A DNA stretch of 64,000 bases from Saprospiraceae bacterium (GTDB lineage Bacteria > Bacteroidota > Bacteroidia > Chitinophagales > Saprospiraceae). Both the position numbers and the translations under genes were made by a program. The notes under the pieces are model-generated. The model made no database searches and was not told the origin of the DNA. It was given only the letters and a program-made list of their open reading frames with translations. This document shows, piece after piece, positions 26,547-35,722 of the stretch (position 1 is its first letter; every line of letters begins with the position of its first letter). The stretch is taken from the NCBI GenBank assembly GCA_022842725.1, contig JALHOZ010000019.1, positions 24,791-88,790 on the forward strand. The letters run 5' to 3'.

Positions 26547-28283
26547 ATGTATTATAAAATTAAATCACATATTTTCATCCAAAAAACAGTATTTTATGTA
26601 CTTTTTGGCACCTTGTTGACACTTTATCTGGTTGGGTGTAAGTTGCAATCTTCAGATACAACACCTTACCAAATTACAAAAGAGGTGAACGGAGGCAGGG
26701 CAGGAGTTTCTACTGCTCACCCACTTGCCACAAAGGTAGGTATTGACATACTGAAAAAAGGGGGAAATGCGGCTGATGCCGCCATAGCCGTACAATTTGC
26801 TCTGGCCGTTTGTTACCCGGGGGCGGGTAATATAGGTGGCGGAGGTTTTTTATTATACCGTGATACAAAAGGTCAGGTAGTATCTCTGGATTTTCGGGAA
26901 AAAGCACCAAAAGCGGCAACAACAGATATGTATCTTGACAGTTTACAAAATCCGATAACGGATGCCAGTTTTAATGGAGCACTTGCAGCCGGAGTTCCAG
27001 GAAGTGTGGATGGTATGGTAAAGGTTTTTGAAAAATTAAGTAAATTAAAAAATTGGCAAATATTGATTCAGCCCGCTGTAGAGTTGGCAGAAAAAGGTTT
27101 TCCTATTACACAAGGGGAAGCGGATAATCTGAATGAACATCAGTCGTTATTTGAAAAATACAACAAACATCAGACCGCTTTTCATAAAAAAAATTGGCAA
27201 AAAGGAGATTTGTTGATACAGCCGCAACTTGCCAATACGTTAAAACACATTTTATCTAAAGGCCGTGATGGATTTTACAAGGGCGAAGTTGCAGATCAGT
27301 TAATTTTGGAAATGAAGAGGGGAGGAGGTATCATTTCAAAAAATGATTTGGAATCTTATCAATCTGTATGGAGATCACCATTATCAGGAAATTACAGAGG
27401 ATATAAAATTTATTCCATGGGCCCGCCCTCTAGTGGTGGTGTGGCATTATTGCAGATGTTGCAAATGACTGAATCTTATTCGTTAAACCAAATGGAATAT
27501 CATTCAGCTGCACATGTTCATCTCATGGCAGAAGTTGAAAGAAGGTCGTTTGCTGACAGAGCGTATTATCTTGGGGATCCGGATTTTGTCGATATACCTC
27601 TTTCGTTCTTACTGGATTCGTCATATTTGTCAAAAAGAATGTCCGGATTTAATCCCAGAATGGCAAGTATTTCTGACTCAATAACCCATGGAAAGCCTGA
27701 AAGTGAAGAAACAACTCATTTTTCAATCGTAGATAGTGAAGGTAATGCTGCATCAGTGACAACAACCCTGAATGGAAGTTATGGCGCTTTGACTGTTGTA
27801 GAGGGTGCCGGATTCTTCCTTAATAATGAAATGGATGATTTTTCGATAAAACCGGGATTTCCTAATATGTATGGTCTTGTCGGAGGTGAAGCCAATAAAA
27901 TCGAACCGGAAAAACGTATGCTCAGTTCGATGACGCCTACCATTATCACTAAAAACGACTCTCTCTTTATGGTTGTCGGGACACCGGGTGGCAGTACCAT
28001 TATCACATCTGTTTTTCAGGTGATTGTCAATGTCATAGATTTTAAAATGTCCTTGTTTGATGCGGTAAACGAAACCAGATTTCATCACCAATGGAAACCC
28101 GACCAGATTTATACAGAGAATGGTTGTTTGCAACCCAACGTAAAGATGGTTTTGGAAAGTTTAGGCCACAAAATCAAAGAAAGAGAACCGATAGGTAGGG
28201 TAGAAGCTATTTTGGTGGATAGAAACAAGTTATTAACTGTTGTGGCGGATCCCAGAGGTGATGATGATGCACAGGGATACTAA
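26547..28283 (+). CDS. ggt: Gamma-glutamyltransferase (glutathione hydrolase) lipoprotein
   Basis: 578 residues. The N-terminal hydrophobic stretch ends in YLVGC (Cys31), a plausible lipobox. The Ntn-hydrolase body has the nucleophile Thr389 at the start of TTHFS, where autoprocessing yields the small subunit, and the oxyanion motif MLSSMTP and GTPGGS near the C-terminus. GGT cleaves gamma-glutamyl bonds of glutathione and peptides in the periplasm, releasing glutamate and Cys-Gly. Divergent from the PorV-family gene; convergent with the AsmA-like gene over a bidirectional terminator. Confidence 0.93.
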   Translation: MYYKIKSHIFIQKTVFYVLFGTLLTLYLVGCKLQSSDTTPYQITKEVNGGRAGVSTAHPLATKVGIDILKKGGNAADAAIAVQFALAVCYPGAGNIGGGGFLLYRDTKGQVVSLDFREKAPKAATTDMYLDSLQNPITDASFNGALAAGVPGSVDGMVKVFEKLSKLKNWQILIQPAVELAEKGFPITQGEADNLNEHQSLFEKYNKHQTAFHKKNWQKGDLLIQPQLANTLKHILSKGRDGFYKGEVADQLILEMKRGGGIISKNDLESYQSVWRSPLSGNYRGYKIYSMGPPSSGGVALLQMLQMTESYSLNQMEYHSAAHVHLMAEVERRSFADRAYYLGDPDFVDIPLSFLLDSSYLSKRMSGFNPRMASISDSITHGKPESEETTHFSIVDSEGNAASVTTTLNGSYGALTVVEGAGFFLNNEMDDFSIKPGFPNMYGLVGGEANKIEPEKRMLSSMTPTIITKNDSLFMVVGTPGGSTIITSVFQVIVNVIDFKMSLFDAVNETRFHHQWKPDQIYTENGCLQPNVKMVLESLGHKIKEREPIGRVEAILVDRNKLLTVVADPRGDDDAQGY

Positions 28284-28480
28284 AACGGGGTTTGTGATAG
28301 AGGACATTTATCCCAAGTTATTGTTAATAATGTGATAATATATGGTATATTAATGTAAAGTGTATACATATTACATAAAATAGACATATATTTGTTCTTT
28401 CAAGCCCCCGGGGTACAATTTTTGTTTTTTTTGACAATATATTATGTGCCCGATCATCAATCAAATGATACCATCTTTCA

Positions 28481-28515
28481 ATAAAAAAGCCGGATTTACC
28501 GGCCTTTTTATTTTA
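28481..28515 (+). terminator. Rho-independent terminator, likely bidirectional
   Basis: An A-run, then GCCGG, a 5-base ATTTA loop, CCGGC with one bulged C, and a T-run. It lies between the convergent ggt and AsmA-like genes and has T-runs in both directions. Confidence 0.75.
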
Positions 28516-28530
28516 TACCCTATAGAATCC

Positions 28531-31500
28531 TTAATCTTTTTTCCTCTTTTTAAAAGGATCAAAGTCTTTCAGCTTGTCTTTGATTTTATCGATTTCCTGG
28601 TTTGTATTTTTATCCAATACATCTTTAGCCTTTTGTTTCAAACTATCACTTACTGTTCCTTTAGTCAGCGTATCCAGTTTGTTGATGACTTTATCTTTGG
28701 CTTTGTTTTTAATGCTGTCCAAAGCTTTTTGGGTTTGGGCTTCAACTTTGGTTTTAACTTTACCAACTTCTTTGTTAACCACCTTAGTCAGTGAATCTTT
28801 GGCCCTTTCTTTTTGTTTATTAATCTCTTTTTGAAGGGTATCTTTGAGTTGTTTTTTGGTTTCATCGACCATCTGATTGACAGCATTTCCTCCACTTACT
28901 CCCTGGGCATTAACGGGTGTTATTTTTATAGCGGGTTTTAGCAGGCTACCGGTCAGGTTAACATTCAGATAGATAAAATCTCCCTGATTGATGTTTAAAC
29001 CCACTTTTCCGGCTTCAGCCTCTAAAAACTTAAGTCCGGTATTTGCTGCTGCAGTGATTTTTGATTTTTCCAGCATTTTTCTGGGGATTTTCATCTTCAT
29101 GAGCACATCCATTCCTTTTCCAAAATTGTGTTTTCCGGAAACATCCATATCTATTCCCTGCACGGTTTTTTGAAATGGTTTAAACTCTACAATTCCTTTG
29201 ACTATTTCAAACCAGTTTTTGGTATCTGTTATATCAAAATTTTGAATTTCTTTGATCTGAAGTTTATTTCCCAAAGAAAGCAGGGGAGGGTAAGCATTTA
29301 TTTTGCCCTGCAGTGTCTCTATAAATCCGGAAGCATCCAAGGAACTCAGGTCGACAGACATATCTTTTGTAAGATTGCCCCTCATCACCAAAGTGGTATT
29401 AAACATGCCGTCGATGTATTTTGCAACAGGCATAACTTTTTTAAAGAGTTCAAAGGCAGAAAATGCTTCGACAAATTTAATTTTACTAAGGTCGAGTTTT
29501 ACAGCATAACCCGGACTATTGATGTTTTTGGCCTCATATTGACCATCCATAGCGATTTTGCCTCCGAAAATATTGGTAGTAAAACCACTGATAAAAGCTT
29601 CTTCATTTTTGATACGGATTTCACCTTCTGCATTTTTTAAGTTTAGATTGGTATACTGAAGTTCATTAAAACGACCATTCAAAACCAAATCCATTCTGGC
29701 TGGTACAACAAAGGGGCCGCTTGCCTCAGTGGTTTGATTTTCTGGAGTTTCTGACATAAAGGCGTTTGCATCAAAATTTTTCGAAGTCAAATTTATATCT
29801 CCGATGAGCGTGCCATTTGAAAAGAGATAATCAAAAATTTGTCTGACAAAGCCGGATACGACAAAATCACTTTTTCCGACATTCCCTGATAATTGTGCTA
29901 TCTCCAGATTATTGGCCCCTGCATCACCTTTGAGCACCAGATTGGAAACCTCCAGGTCTCCCGACTTCACTTTTCCGATTTTTCCATCTAAAAGAATGGA
30001 CGATTTTTTAACAAAGTTTTCCTGATTTTTATCCAGGACAAGCTCAGTGTTGGTGTTTGTGTTTGTTTCTTCTGTTCCTGATGACCATTCATCCATGTTA
30101 AACTGGTCAACAGTAAATACAATTTCTGTTCTGGTTCCTTTTTGTGTCGAAAGGTATGCCAATGGGTTTTCTACAACTGCTTTAAAATTGACATTACTGG
30201 AGCCCATTTTAAAATCACTAAAATCAGCATTCACTTTTGCAGGTGAAAAAGATGCTATTCCGGAAGAAAAAGAAACAGCAGGACTTTCTTTATATTTTAC
30301 AAAAAAGTTTTTGGCATTGATATTACCACTTGCATTGATTTTTTCATAAGATTCATTGATAACGTAACTCATTAAGGTTTTGAAACTGACATTGGCATCG
30401 ATTTGCCCTTTCATATCTTCAAGATCCAAAACGGGAAGGGATTTTTTTACATCTGCCAGGTTTAATTTACCTTGAATTTTACCGGAGACCTCCTGATCAG
30501 CCATAGCATTATTTACAGCAAGATTTCCTGAAACCAATTGTTTATTAATGTCAAACCGGAATGCCGGAACTAAAATGGCAATGTCATTGTAATCAGGTTT
30601 TTGTGCTGAAGTGGTCAGATCCAACTGAATTTTATCAACCGGAAAAGGACTTCCCGGATAAAGGATGTATCCATCTTTGACTTTTACAGAAAAATCAAAA
30701 CCCGGATAAGCAGATTTTGCCGAATCATAAATCCCTTTCATTTTTAATGCAAAACTGGCCTGACCCTTGGTTTTTACATCTTTAAAATCCTTGGTGTAGG
30801 CATTGGGTACAATCGACAATATATTTCTGATATCTTCAAAAGGCGTAGCCACGTTCAGATCAATATCCATAAGTGAATCTTTAAGCCCCACACTCATGTT
30901 TCCACTTAGCTCAAGTTCATTACATCTGATGGTATTTTCTTTCAATGCATAGGTTTCATTTTCTGAATCTACAGCAATAACGGCATCAATAGACATATTG
31001 GCGTTTTTCAGGTAATTAGTCCCGTCATACCGAACACTCAAACTATCAGATCTGCTGGAAGTCTCAAGGTCAAATTTTGCCGCTTTAAAATCTCCTTTAC
31101 CTGTATGAAAAAAGTTTTTAATTTCGCTGTACAGGGCCATACTTTGATCAGTATAACTTATATCTACATTGTTCAATTCATATTTTTTAATATTCAACAA
31201 AAACTCACCTTCCGGCTTTTGTGTAGCTGTGGTATCCGGTTTTGTGATGTCATAATTGGTGGTTCCGTCCGACAAAACCATCACGTTGATCTGTCCTTCT
31301 TCCACGCCAAAATAATTGATTGAAGGCGTGGCAGATGAAGATATCAGTGACATGATATCAACGTCCAGTTCTACTTTTTTAAGTTTACAAAGTGTAAGGT
31401 CTTCAAAAGTGTCGATTCCGGTCACGCTCAAATCTTCCAAAACAAGATTAACATCAGGAAAAGAGCGCAAAAAAGACACATCGGCATTTTTAAATTCCAC

Positions 31501-31638
31501 AACTGCCAGAATTTCTTCATTGATGACCTTTTTAAGTCCTTCCACAATTTTATCTTTAAACACAAAAGGTAAAAGGAAAAGTGCCAAAAGAACGCCACCC
31601 AACGTGTAAAGCGAATATCTGAATATTTTTTTGAACAT
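28531..31638 (-). CDS. AsmA-like envelope protein
   Basis: 1035 residues. One N-terminal membrane helix (about 7-27) is followed by an AsmA-type N-terminal segment (NADVSFLRSFPDVNLVLEDLSV) and a long repetitive beta region typical of AsmA/TamB-like lipid-transport bridges. The C-terminal 130 residues switch to a lysine-rich, coiled-coil-like stretch (for example KQLKDTLQKEINKQKERAKD). Family members span the periplasm and help move phospholipids or assemble the outer membrane. Single gene with a terminator at its 3' side. Family confident; exact function inferred. Confidence 0.85.
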   Translation of the reverse strand: MFKKIFRYSLYTLGGVLLALFLLPFVFKDKIVEGLKKVINEEILAVVEFKNADVSFLRSFPDVNLVLEDLSVTGIDTFEDLTLCKLKKVELDVDIMSLISSSATPSINYFGVEEGQINVMVLSDGTTNYDITKPDTTATQKPEGEFLLNIKKYELNNVDISYTDQSMALYSEIKNFFHTGKGDFKAAKFDLETSSRSDSLSVRYDGTNYLKNANMSIDAVIAVDSENETYALKENTIRCNELELSGNMSVGLKDSLMDIDLNVATPFEDIRNILSIVPNAYTKDFKDVKTKGQASFALKMKGIYDSAKSAYPGFDFSVKVKDGYILYPGSPFPVDKIQLDLTTSAQKPDYNDIAILVPAFRFDINKQLVSGNLAVNNAMADQEVSGKIQGKLNLADVKKSLPVLDLEDMKGQIDANVSFKTLMSYVINESYEKINASGNINAKNFFVKYKESPAVSFSSGIASFSPAKVNADFSDFKMGSSNVNFKAVVENPLAYLSTQKGTRTEIVFTVDQFNMDEWSSGTEETNTNTNTELVLDKNQENFVKKSSILLDGKIGKVKSGDLEVSNLVLKGDAGANNLEIAQLSGNVGKSDFVVSGFVRQIFDYLFSNGTLIGDINLTSKNFDANAFMSETPENQTTEASGPFVVPARMDLVLNGRFNELQYTNLNLKNAEGEIRIKNEEAFISGFTTNIFGGKIAMDGQYEAKNINSPGYAVKLDLSKIKFVEAFSAFELFKKVMPVAKYIDGMFNTTLVMRGNLTKDMSVDLSSLDASGFIETLQGKINAYPPLLSLGNKLQIKEIQNFDITDTKNWFEIVKGIVEFKPFQKTVQGIDMDVSGKHNFGKGMDVLMKMKIPRKMLEKSKITAAANTGLKFLEAEAGKVGLNINQGDFIYLNVNLTGSLLKPAIKITPVNAQGVSGGNAVNQMVDETKKQLKDTLQKEINKQKERAKDSLTKVVNKEVGKVKTKVEAQTQKALDSIKNKAKDKVINKLDTLTKGTVSDSLKQKAKDVLDKNTNQEIDKIKDKLKDFDPFKKRKKD

Positions 31639-31808
31639 GATTTTAAATTATGAGGTTTCTTGTCATATGACGTTCGATTCTTTAAAAAATTACAGGTAAT
31701 GCAATTTATTTTTAATTGAATTGAAGTTATTACTATTCAATAACGGGAAAAAGTTTGGCATTGTTCAAGTATACAACTACCTTTGTACATGTTTTAACGG
31801 CAGATATT

Positions 31809-32753
31809 ATGGTTTCGTATTTTAAAGCCAAGGCGGGAGAAGTATTCACGGTGGAAGATGCAGAACATTGTGACTGGATAAATGTCTGTCCTCCCTTTAA
31901 ACATGGAGAATTGGAGGCTTTGGCTCAATTTGCTGACATTCCTATCGACTTTTTAACAGATTCATTGGACGTTGACGAAAGATCCAGATACGAAAAAGAC
32001 GAAGAAAGTACGCTAATATTGGTCAATTCGCCTATTTTGAACGACGATTCCAAAGAAAATGAAGCAATTTATGTTACCATTCCGATTGGCATCATTTTGA
32101 CACCGAAGTTTTTTATCACCGTTTGTTCCAAAGAAAATCCGGTTTTGGAAAAGTTTTTGGAAAACAAAGTTAAAGGTTTCAACCCTTCGGATAAAAGACT
32201 GTTTGTTATTCAGATATTCGAACAAAATGTATATCGGTTTTTGGAATATCTAAAAAAACTAAATCTGAGAAGAAATCTCATTGAACAGGAATTATATCAT
32301 TCCAGCAGAAATGAAGAGCTCCAACAACTTCTAAGGATAGAAAAAAGCCTTGTCTATTTTGTGAGCTCACTCAGTTCCAATGAGCTTTTAAAAATGAAGA
32401 TGAAACGAACTGACCTGTTGCGCATTCATGATCATGAAGATTATCTGGATTTATTTGAAGACATCATCATTGACAACAGTCAGGCTTTGGAAATGTCTAA
32501 TGTCCATACGAATATCCTCAGTGGCACCATGGAGGCCTATGCCAGTATTGTATCCAACAATCTGAACGTCATCATTCACAGATTGACGATTGTAACCATT
32601 ATACTTTTGGTGCCATCAATGGTTGCCAGTTTTTATGGGATGAATCTGAATCATTTGCCCTTCAACGGCAGTAAATATGCCTTTTACTTTATCATACTGA
32701 TCAGCATATTGCTGGGTATTTTTGTCGTATGGTATTTCAGTAAAAAGAAATAA
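31809..32753 (+). CDS. corA: CorA-family divalent metal transporter
   Basis: 314 residues from the ATG at 31809; the open frame extends to a TTG at 31755 but the ATG is the better start. A long cytoplasmic N-terminal domain leads to two membrane helices at the C-terminus with the signature YGMN (Gly277-Met278-Asn279) between them, followed by a lysine-rich tail. It is a pentameric channel for Mg2+, possibly Co2+ or Ni2+. The stop codon abuts the convergent yajC stop with no spacer. Confidence 0.9.
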   Translation: MVSYFKAKAGEVFTVEDAEHCDWINVCPPFKHGELEALAQFADIPIDFLTDSLDVDERSRYEKDEESTLILVNSPILNDDSKENEAIYVTIPIGIILTPKFFITVCSKENPVLEKFLENKVKGFNPSDKRLFVIQIFEQNVYRFLEYLKKLNLRRNLIEQELYHSSRNEELQQLLRIEKSLVYFVSSLSSNELLKMKMKRTDLLRIHDHEDYLDLFEDIIIDNSQALEMSNVHTNILSGTMEAYASIVSNNLNVIIHRLTIVTIILLVPSMVASFYGMNLNHLPFNGSKYAFYFIILISILLGIFVVWYFSKKK

Positions 32754-33074
32754 TTATTCAGCTTTTGCCGATTTTTTGTATGCTTCTGTCATTTCTTTGG
32801 ATATGGAAGATTGAAGTAACCTTATGTGCGTCTTCGTATCAACTTCCAGAGTCACAACCTGATCTTCTATTTTATTAACTTTTCCGATGATTCCGCTTGA
32901 AGTAACCACGTCGTCACCTTTCTGAATGGCGTTCATAAAGGTTATCTGTTCTTTTTGTTTTTTAGCTTGTGGCCTGATAAAGAAAAAATAAAACAAGGAA
33001 AACAAAACAGCCATAAACACTAAATTGATCATGCCCGCGCCGCCTTCTGCCTGTAAAGCTATAAATAAGTTCAT
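32754..33074 (-). CDS. yajC: Preprotein translocase accessory subunit YajC
   Basis: 106 residues from the ATG at 33074; an upstream TTG frame extension is discounted because the promoter lies there. One membrane helix (about 15-34) ends in YFFFIRPQAKKQKE, the YajC hallmark, followed by the small cytoplasmic domain (GDDVVTSSGIIGKV). It associates with SecDF and SecYEG. No secDF in this window. Confidence 0.93.
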   Translation of the reverse strand: MNLFIALQAEGGAGMINLVFMAVLFSLFYFFFIRPQAKKQKEQITFMNAIQKGDDVVTSSGIIGKVNKIEDQVVTLEVDTKTHIRLLQSSISKEMTEAYKKSAKAE

Positions 33075-33095
33075 ATTTTGGTTTTTAAATTGGGG

Positions 33096-33103
33096 CAAAG
33101 ATA
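33096..33103 (-). promoter_or_regulatory. Promoter -7 element for yajC
   Basis: TATCTTTG on the minus strand, an exact TAnnTTTG, 22 bases before the yajC ATG. It supports the start at 33074, since the longer frame would begin within the promoter. Confidence 0.5.
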
Positions 33104-33199
33104 CACAGAAGGTTTTAATTTCTTTGTTATCATTTCATATTAATTCCATTACGGCTTTTTCATAAAAACTTAATCCAAACAGATATTGTTGTCATTTTT

Positions 33200-33721
33200 A
33201 TGATTCGAAATCATCAAAATATTTTTATCTTAGGTTTGCCGGGCTCAGGTAAGACCACCTTAGGCAGAATTCTGGCAAAAGAGCTTTTATGGGATTTTGA
33301 AGACAGCGACCAGTTCATTGAGACCATGGAAGGCACAACCATCAAAAATATTTTTAACACCCGCGGAGAAAAATATTTTCGCAAAGCAGAATATCTTTAC
33401 CTGAAAAATTTTTCATCAAATGGGGTAGTGGTAGCTACAGGTGGTGGTATGCCCTGTCAGGCAAAAAACATCTCTTTACTTCGCAAAAAGGGAGCGTTGA
33501 TATACCTTAAATGCCCTGTTTCTGTAATCATCAACAGGTTGTCATCAGGGGATAAAACCCAAAGACCTATGATTAAGGCAGAAAACACTGAGGATTTAGT
33601 CATTTTTTATGAAAAATTGATAAAAGAAAGAGAATCATTTTATCAACAAGCTGACCTTATCTTCGATTGTCAACAAAACACTGAAATAGTTGTTAAAACA
33701 ATTAAACAAATGTTATTTTGA
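33200..33721 (+). CDS. aroK: Shikimate kinase
   Basis: 173 residues. Walker A GLPGSGKTT (12-20), the shikimate-binding Asp pair region DFEDSD, RGEKYFRKAE and ATGGGMP are all present. It phosphorylates shikimate in the chorismate pathway. The MarR-type gene follows with its ATG 3 bases after the stop, so the two may be cotranscribed. Confidence 0.93.
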   Translation: MIRNHQNIFILGLPGSGKTTLGRILAKELLWDFEDSDQFIETMEGTTIKNIFNTRGEKYFRKAEYLYLKNFSSNGVVVATGGGMPCQAKNISLLRKKGALIYLKCPVSVIINRLSSGDKTQRPMIKAENTEDLVIFYEKLIKERESFYQQADLIFDCQQNTEIVVKTIKQMLF

Positions 33722-33723
33722 TT

Positions 33724-34179
33724 ATGGTCAAAGATATAGGTAACAGCATCAAACAACGCAAGTTCAAAAACGGACTGGAGAAGGCTTATATCAATTTATT
33801 TTATACGACCAATCATTTCAGAGACCTTCACCAGACGGTATTTAGTAAAAGAGGCATCCTGGGGCAGCATTATAATGTTTTAAGAATTGCACGTGGTCAA
33901 TATCCTGATCCCGTTTCGCCGGGTTATATCAAAGAAGTTATGTTAGACAAAGGTAGTGATGTCACAAGATTGGTAGACAAACTGGTTCTTTTGGGTTTTG
34001 TCGAAAGATCCGTAAATGGTTTGAACAAAAGAAAACTGGATATAAAAATCACAGAAAGAGGCCTGACAGAAACCAACCTTATTGAACAGGAAATGGTGGT
34101 GATTCATGAAAACCGAAACAATTTGTCTGAAGATGAACTTGAATTACTTTCAGGATTGCTCGATAAGTTACGGGGCTGA
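33724..34179 (+). CDS. MarR-family transcriptional regulator
   Basis: 151 residues from the ATG at 33724. A winged-helix DNA-binding domain is visible: QHYNVLRIARGQ, then VTRLVDKLVLLGFVERS as recognition helix, and NKRKLDIKITERG as the wing. Family members repress genes and respond to small phenolic or redox signals. The ligand and targets are unknown. It follows aroK directly. Confidence 0.85.
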   Translation: MVKDIGNSIKQRKFKNGLEKAYINLFYTTNHFRDLHQTVFSKRGILGQHYNVLRIARGQYPDPVSPGYIKEVMLDKGSDVTRLVDKLVLLGFVERSVNGLNKRKLDIKITERGLTETNLIEQEMVVIHENRNNLSEDELELLSGLLDKLRG

Positions 34180-34185
34180 CAATGA

Positions 34186-34878
34186 TTATCCCTCAAAATT
34201 TAAAGAGATAGATATGATTTCTGTTCTTACCTTTTCCAGAATTCTTGCCTCGTTTCTGCTGTTGTCATAAATCAACAGGTTAGACAAACCCTTGGAAAAT
34301 TTTATTTCCGGTGAAAAAATGAAGTAAGGGTAAAACATTTGAATTCCAAAACCAAACTCATATTGGAAATCATGCGGGGATATCTTTAACAATGATCTTC
34401 TGGATTTCGAATTTGTTTGTACGTCATAACTATATTTTACACCTGCAAGCATAAACATTCTTTTATCCTTATAAGGCATCGATTTGTAACGCAATTGTAA
34501 GGGCATTTCTACAAATACCGACTCAATTTTTCGGTTAGCCACGACGTTTGATTGTACATTGGTAAATTCAAGACCTCTTTGAGCAAAAGAAAATCCCGGT
34601 ATGAATCTGAAATCGAAGTAGTCGCCAATCTTTAAATTGGCTATCATATGCATATTCAATCCAAGCTCACTGCGTCCTTCTGTCACACGAACGCTATCGT
34701 TGTTGATAAAAAAACCGGATCTTGACAAAGAAAATCCCGTCCTGTTGAAACCCAGATTTATGCCGAAATAATATGATTTGCGCTCAAAATCCTTAAAATA
34801 CCGGTCATCTTTGCCACCCAATTGACCAAACAAAGGCAAGGAAGTTATCAAACAAATAAATATAAGAAATTTTTTCAT
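34186..34878 (-). CDS. porT: PorT-like outer-membrane protein of the type IX secretion system
   Basis: 230 residues from the ATG at 34878, which begins a signal peptide (MKKFLIFICLITSLPLFGQ); the frame extends upstream into ubiE without need. The mature protein is an eight-strand-type beta barrel with aromatic-rich amphipathic strands (YYFGINLGFNRTGF, FRFIPGFSFAQRG, EMPLQLRYK). PorT is a core T9SS protein, and in many Bacteroidota its gene lies next to ubiE, as here with a 4-base ATGA overlap. Identification rests on size, topology and this neighbourhood. Confidence 0.78.
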   Translation of the reverse strand: MKKFLIFICLITSLPLFGQLGGKDDRYFKDFERKSYYFGINLGFNRTGFSLSRSGFFINNDSVRVTEGRSELGLNMHMIANLKIGDYFDFRFIPGFSFAQRGLEFTNVQSNVVANRKIESVFVEMPLQLRYKSMPYKDKRMFMLAGVKYSYDVQTNSKSRRSLLKISPHDFQYEFGFGIQMFYPYFIFSPEIKFSKGLSNLLIYDNSRNEARILEKVRTEIISISLNFEG

Positions 34879-35612
34879 TTTGTTCCAAGATATATTGTAC
34901 AAATACCACCCGTAAGTGGAATAAACTTAGTCTGTTTAAACCCGGCCTCCTCCAGTTTTGCTGTAAATTGATGATAGTCGGGAAAAACCTGAACTGACTC
35001 ATACAAATAAGAATAAGCCTTGGGATCCCGGGATTTAATTCTGCCGATCAAAGGAAGTAAATATTTAAAATAAATTCCAAAAAACTGTTTCAAAGGAAAA
35101 ACTTTAGGTTTGGAAAACTCCAGCACCATAATAGTACCACCAGGCTGAATCACCCTATACATTTCTTTGAGTCCGGCAATGAGGTTTTCAAAATTTCTTA
35201 CTCCATAAGCTGACATGGCCACGTCAAAAGTATCACTTTGGTAGGGGAGATTTTCAGAATCACCATGCTCTAACGTGATGACAGATGTAAGATTTTTGGC
35301 TTCTATTTTTTTATCTCCCAAACGCAGCATCTCTTTAGAAATGTCCAGGCCATTGATTTTTAATGGTTTAAGCGACAATGCTGCTTCAATAGCAAGGTCA
35401 GCTGTTCCTGTTGCAACATCCAGAATTGTCTCGTGTCTAACGTTTTGTAATTGTTTTATGGCTTTTTTACGCCAGATGACATCAATGCCCAAAGACAAAA
35501 AACGGTTTAAAAAATCATAATAAGGCGCTATACCGTCAAACATGCTGGTGACCTGCTTTTTTTTGGATGTATTTACATCTTTGTAGGGCGTTACTTGAGA
35601 CGAATCGGGCAT
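34875..35612 (-). CDS. ubiE: Demethylmenaquinone methyltransferase (UbiE/MenG)
   Basis: 245 residues. The family opening MFDGIAPYYDFLNRFLSLGID is present in part (FDGIAPYYDFLN), then SAM motif LDVATGTADLA, GLDIS, and SAYGVRNFEN. C-methylates demethylmenaquinone in the last step of menaquinone synthesis at the inner membrane. Cotranscribed and coupled with porT. Confidence 0.94.
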   Translation of the reverse strand: MPDSSQVTPYKDVNTSKKKQVTSMFDGIAPYYDFLNRFLSLGIDVIWRKKAIKQLQNVRHETILDVATGTADLAIEAALSLKPLKINGLDISKEMLRLGDKKIEAKNLTSVITLEHGDSENLPYQSDTFDVAMSAYGVRNFENLIAGLKEMYRVIQPGGTIMVLEFSKPKVFPLKQFFGIYFKYLLPLIGRIKSRDPKAYSYLYESVQVFPDYHQFTAKLEEAGFKQTKFIPLTGGICTIYLGTK

Positions 35613-35722
35613 ATTAAAAATTTATATCATATTTTGTTCGGAAAAACCATAACTATTAAAACGTAGTCTAAACCAACATTATTGTAAAAATGTTCTCTGT
35701 AAATATAAATTAATCAATAAGC

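Noticed and set aside
28444..28834. Plus-strand ORFs over the AsmA-like C-terminus
   Set aside because: They are antisense to a lysine-rich tail whose reverse reading gives hydrophobic shadow ORFs, and the longest crosses the terminator.
31755..31808. TTG start for CorA
   Set aside because: The ATG at 31809 gives a normal CorA N-terminus.
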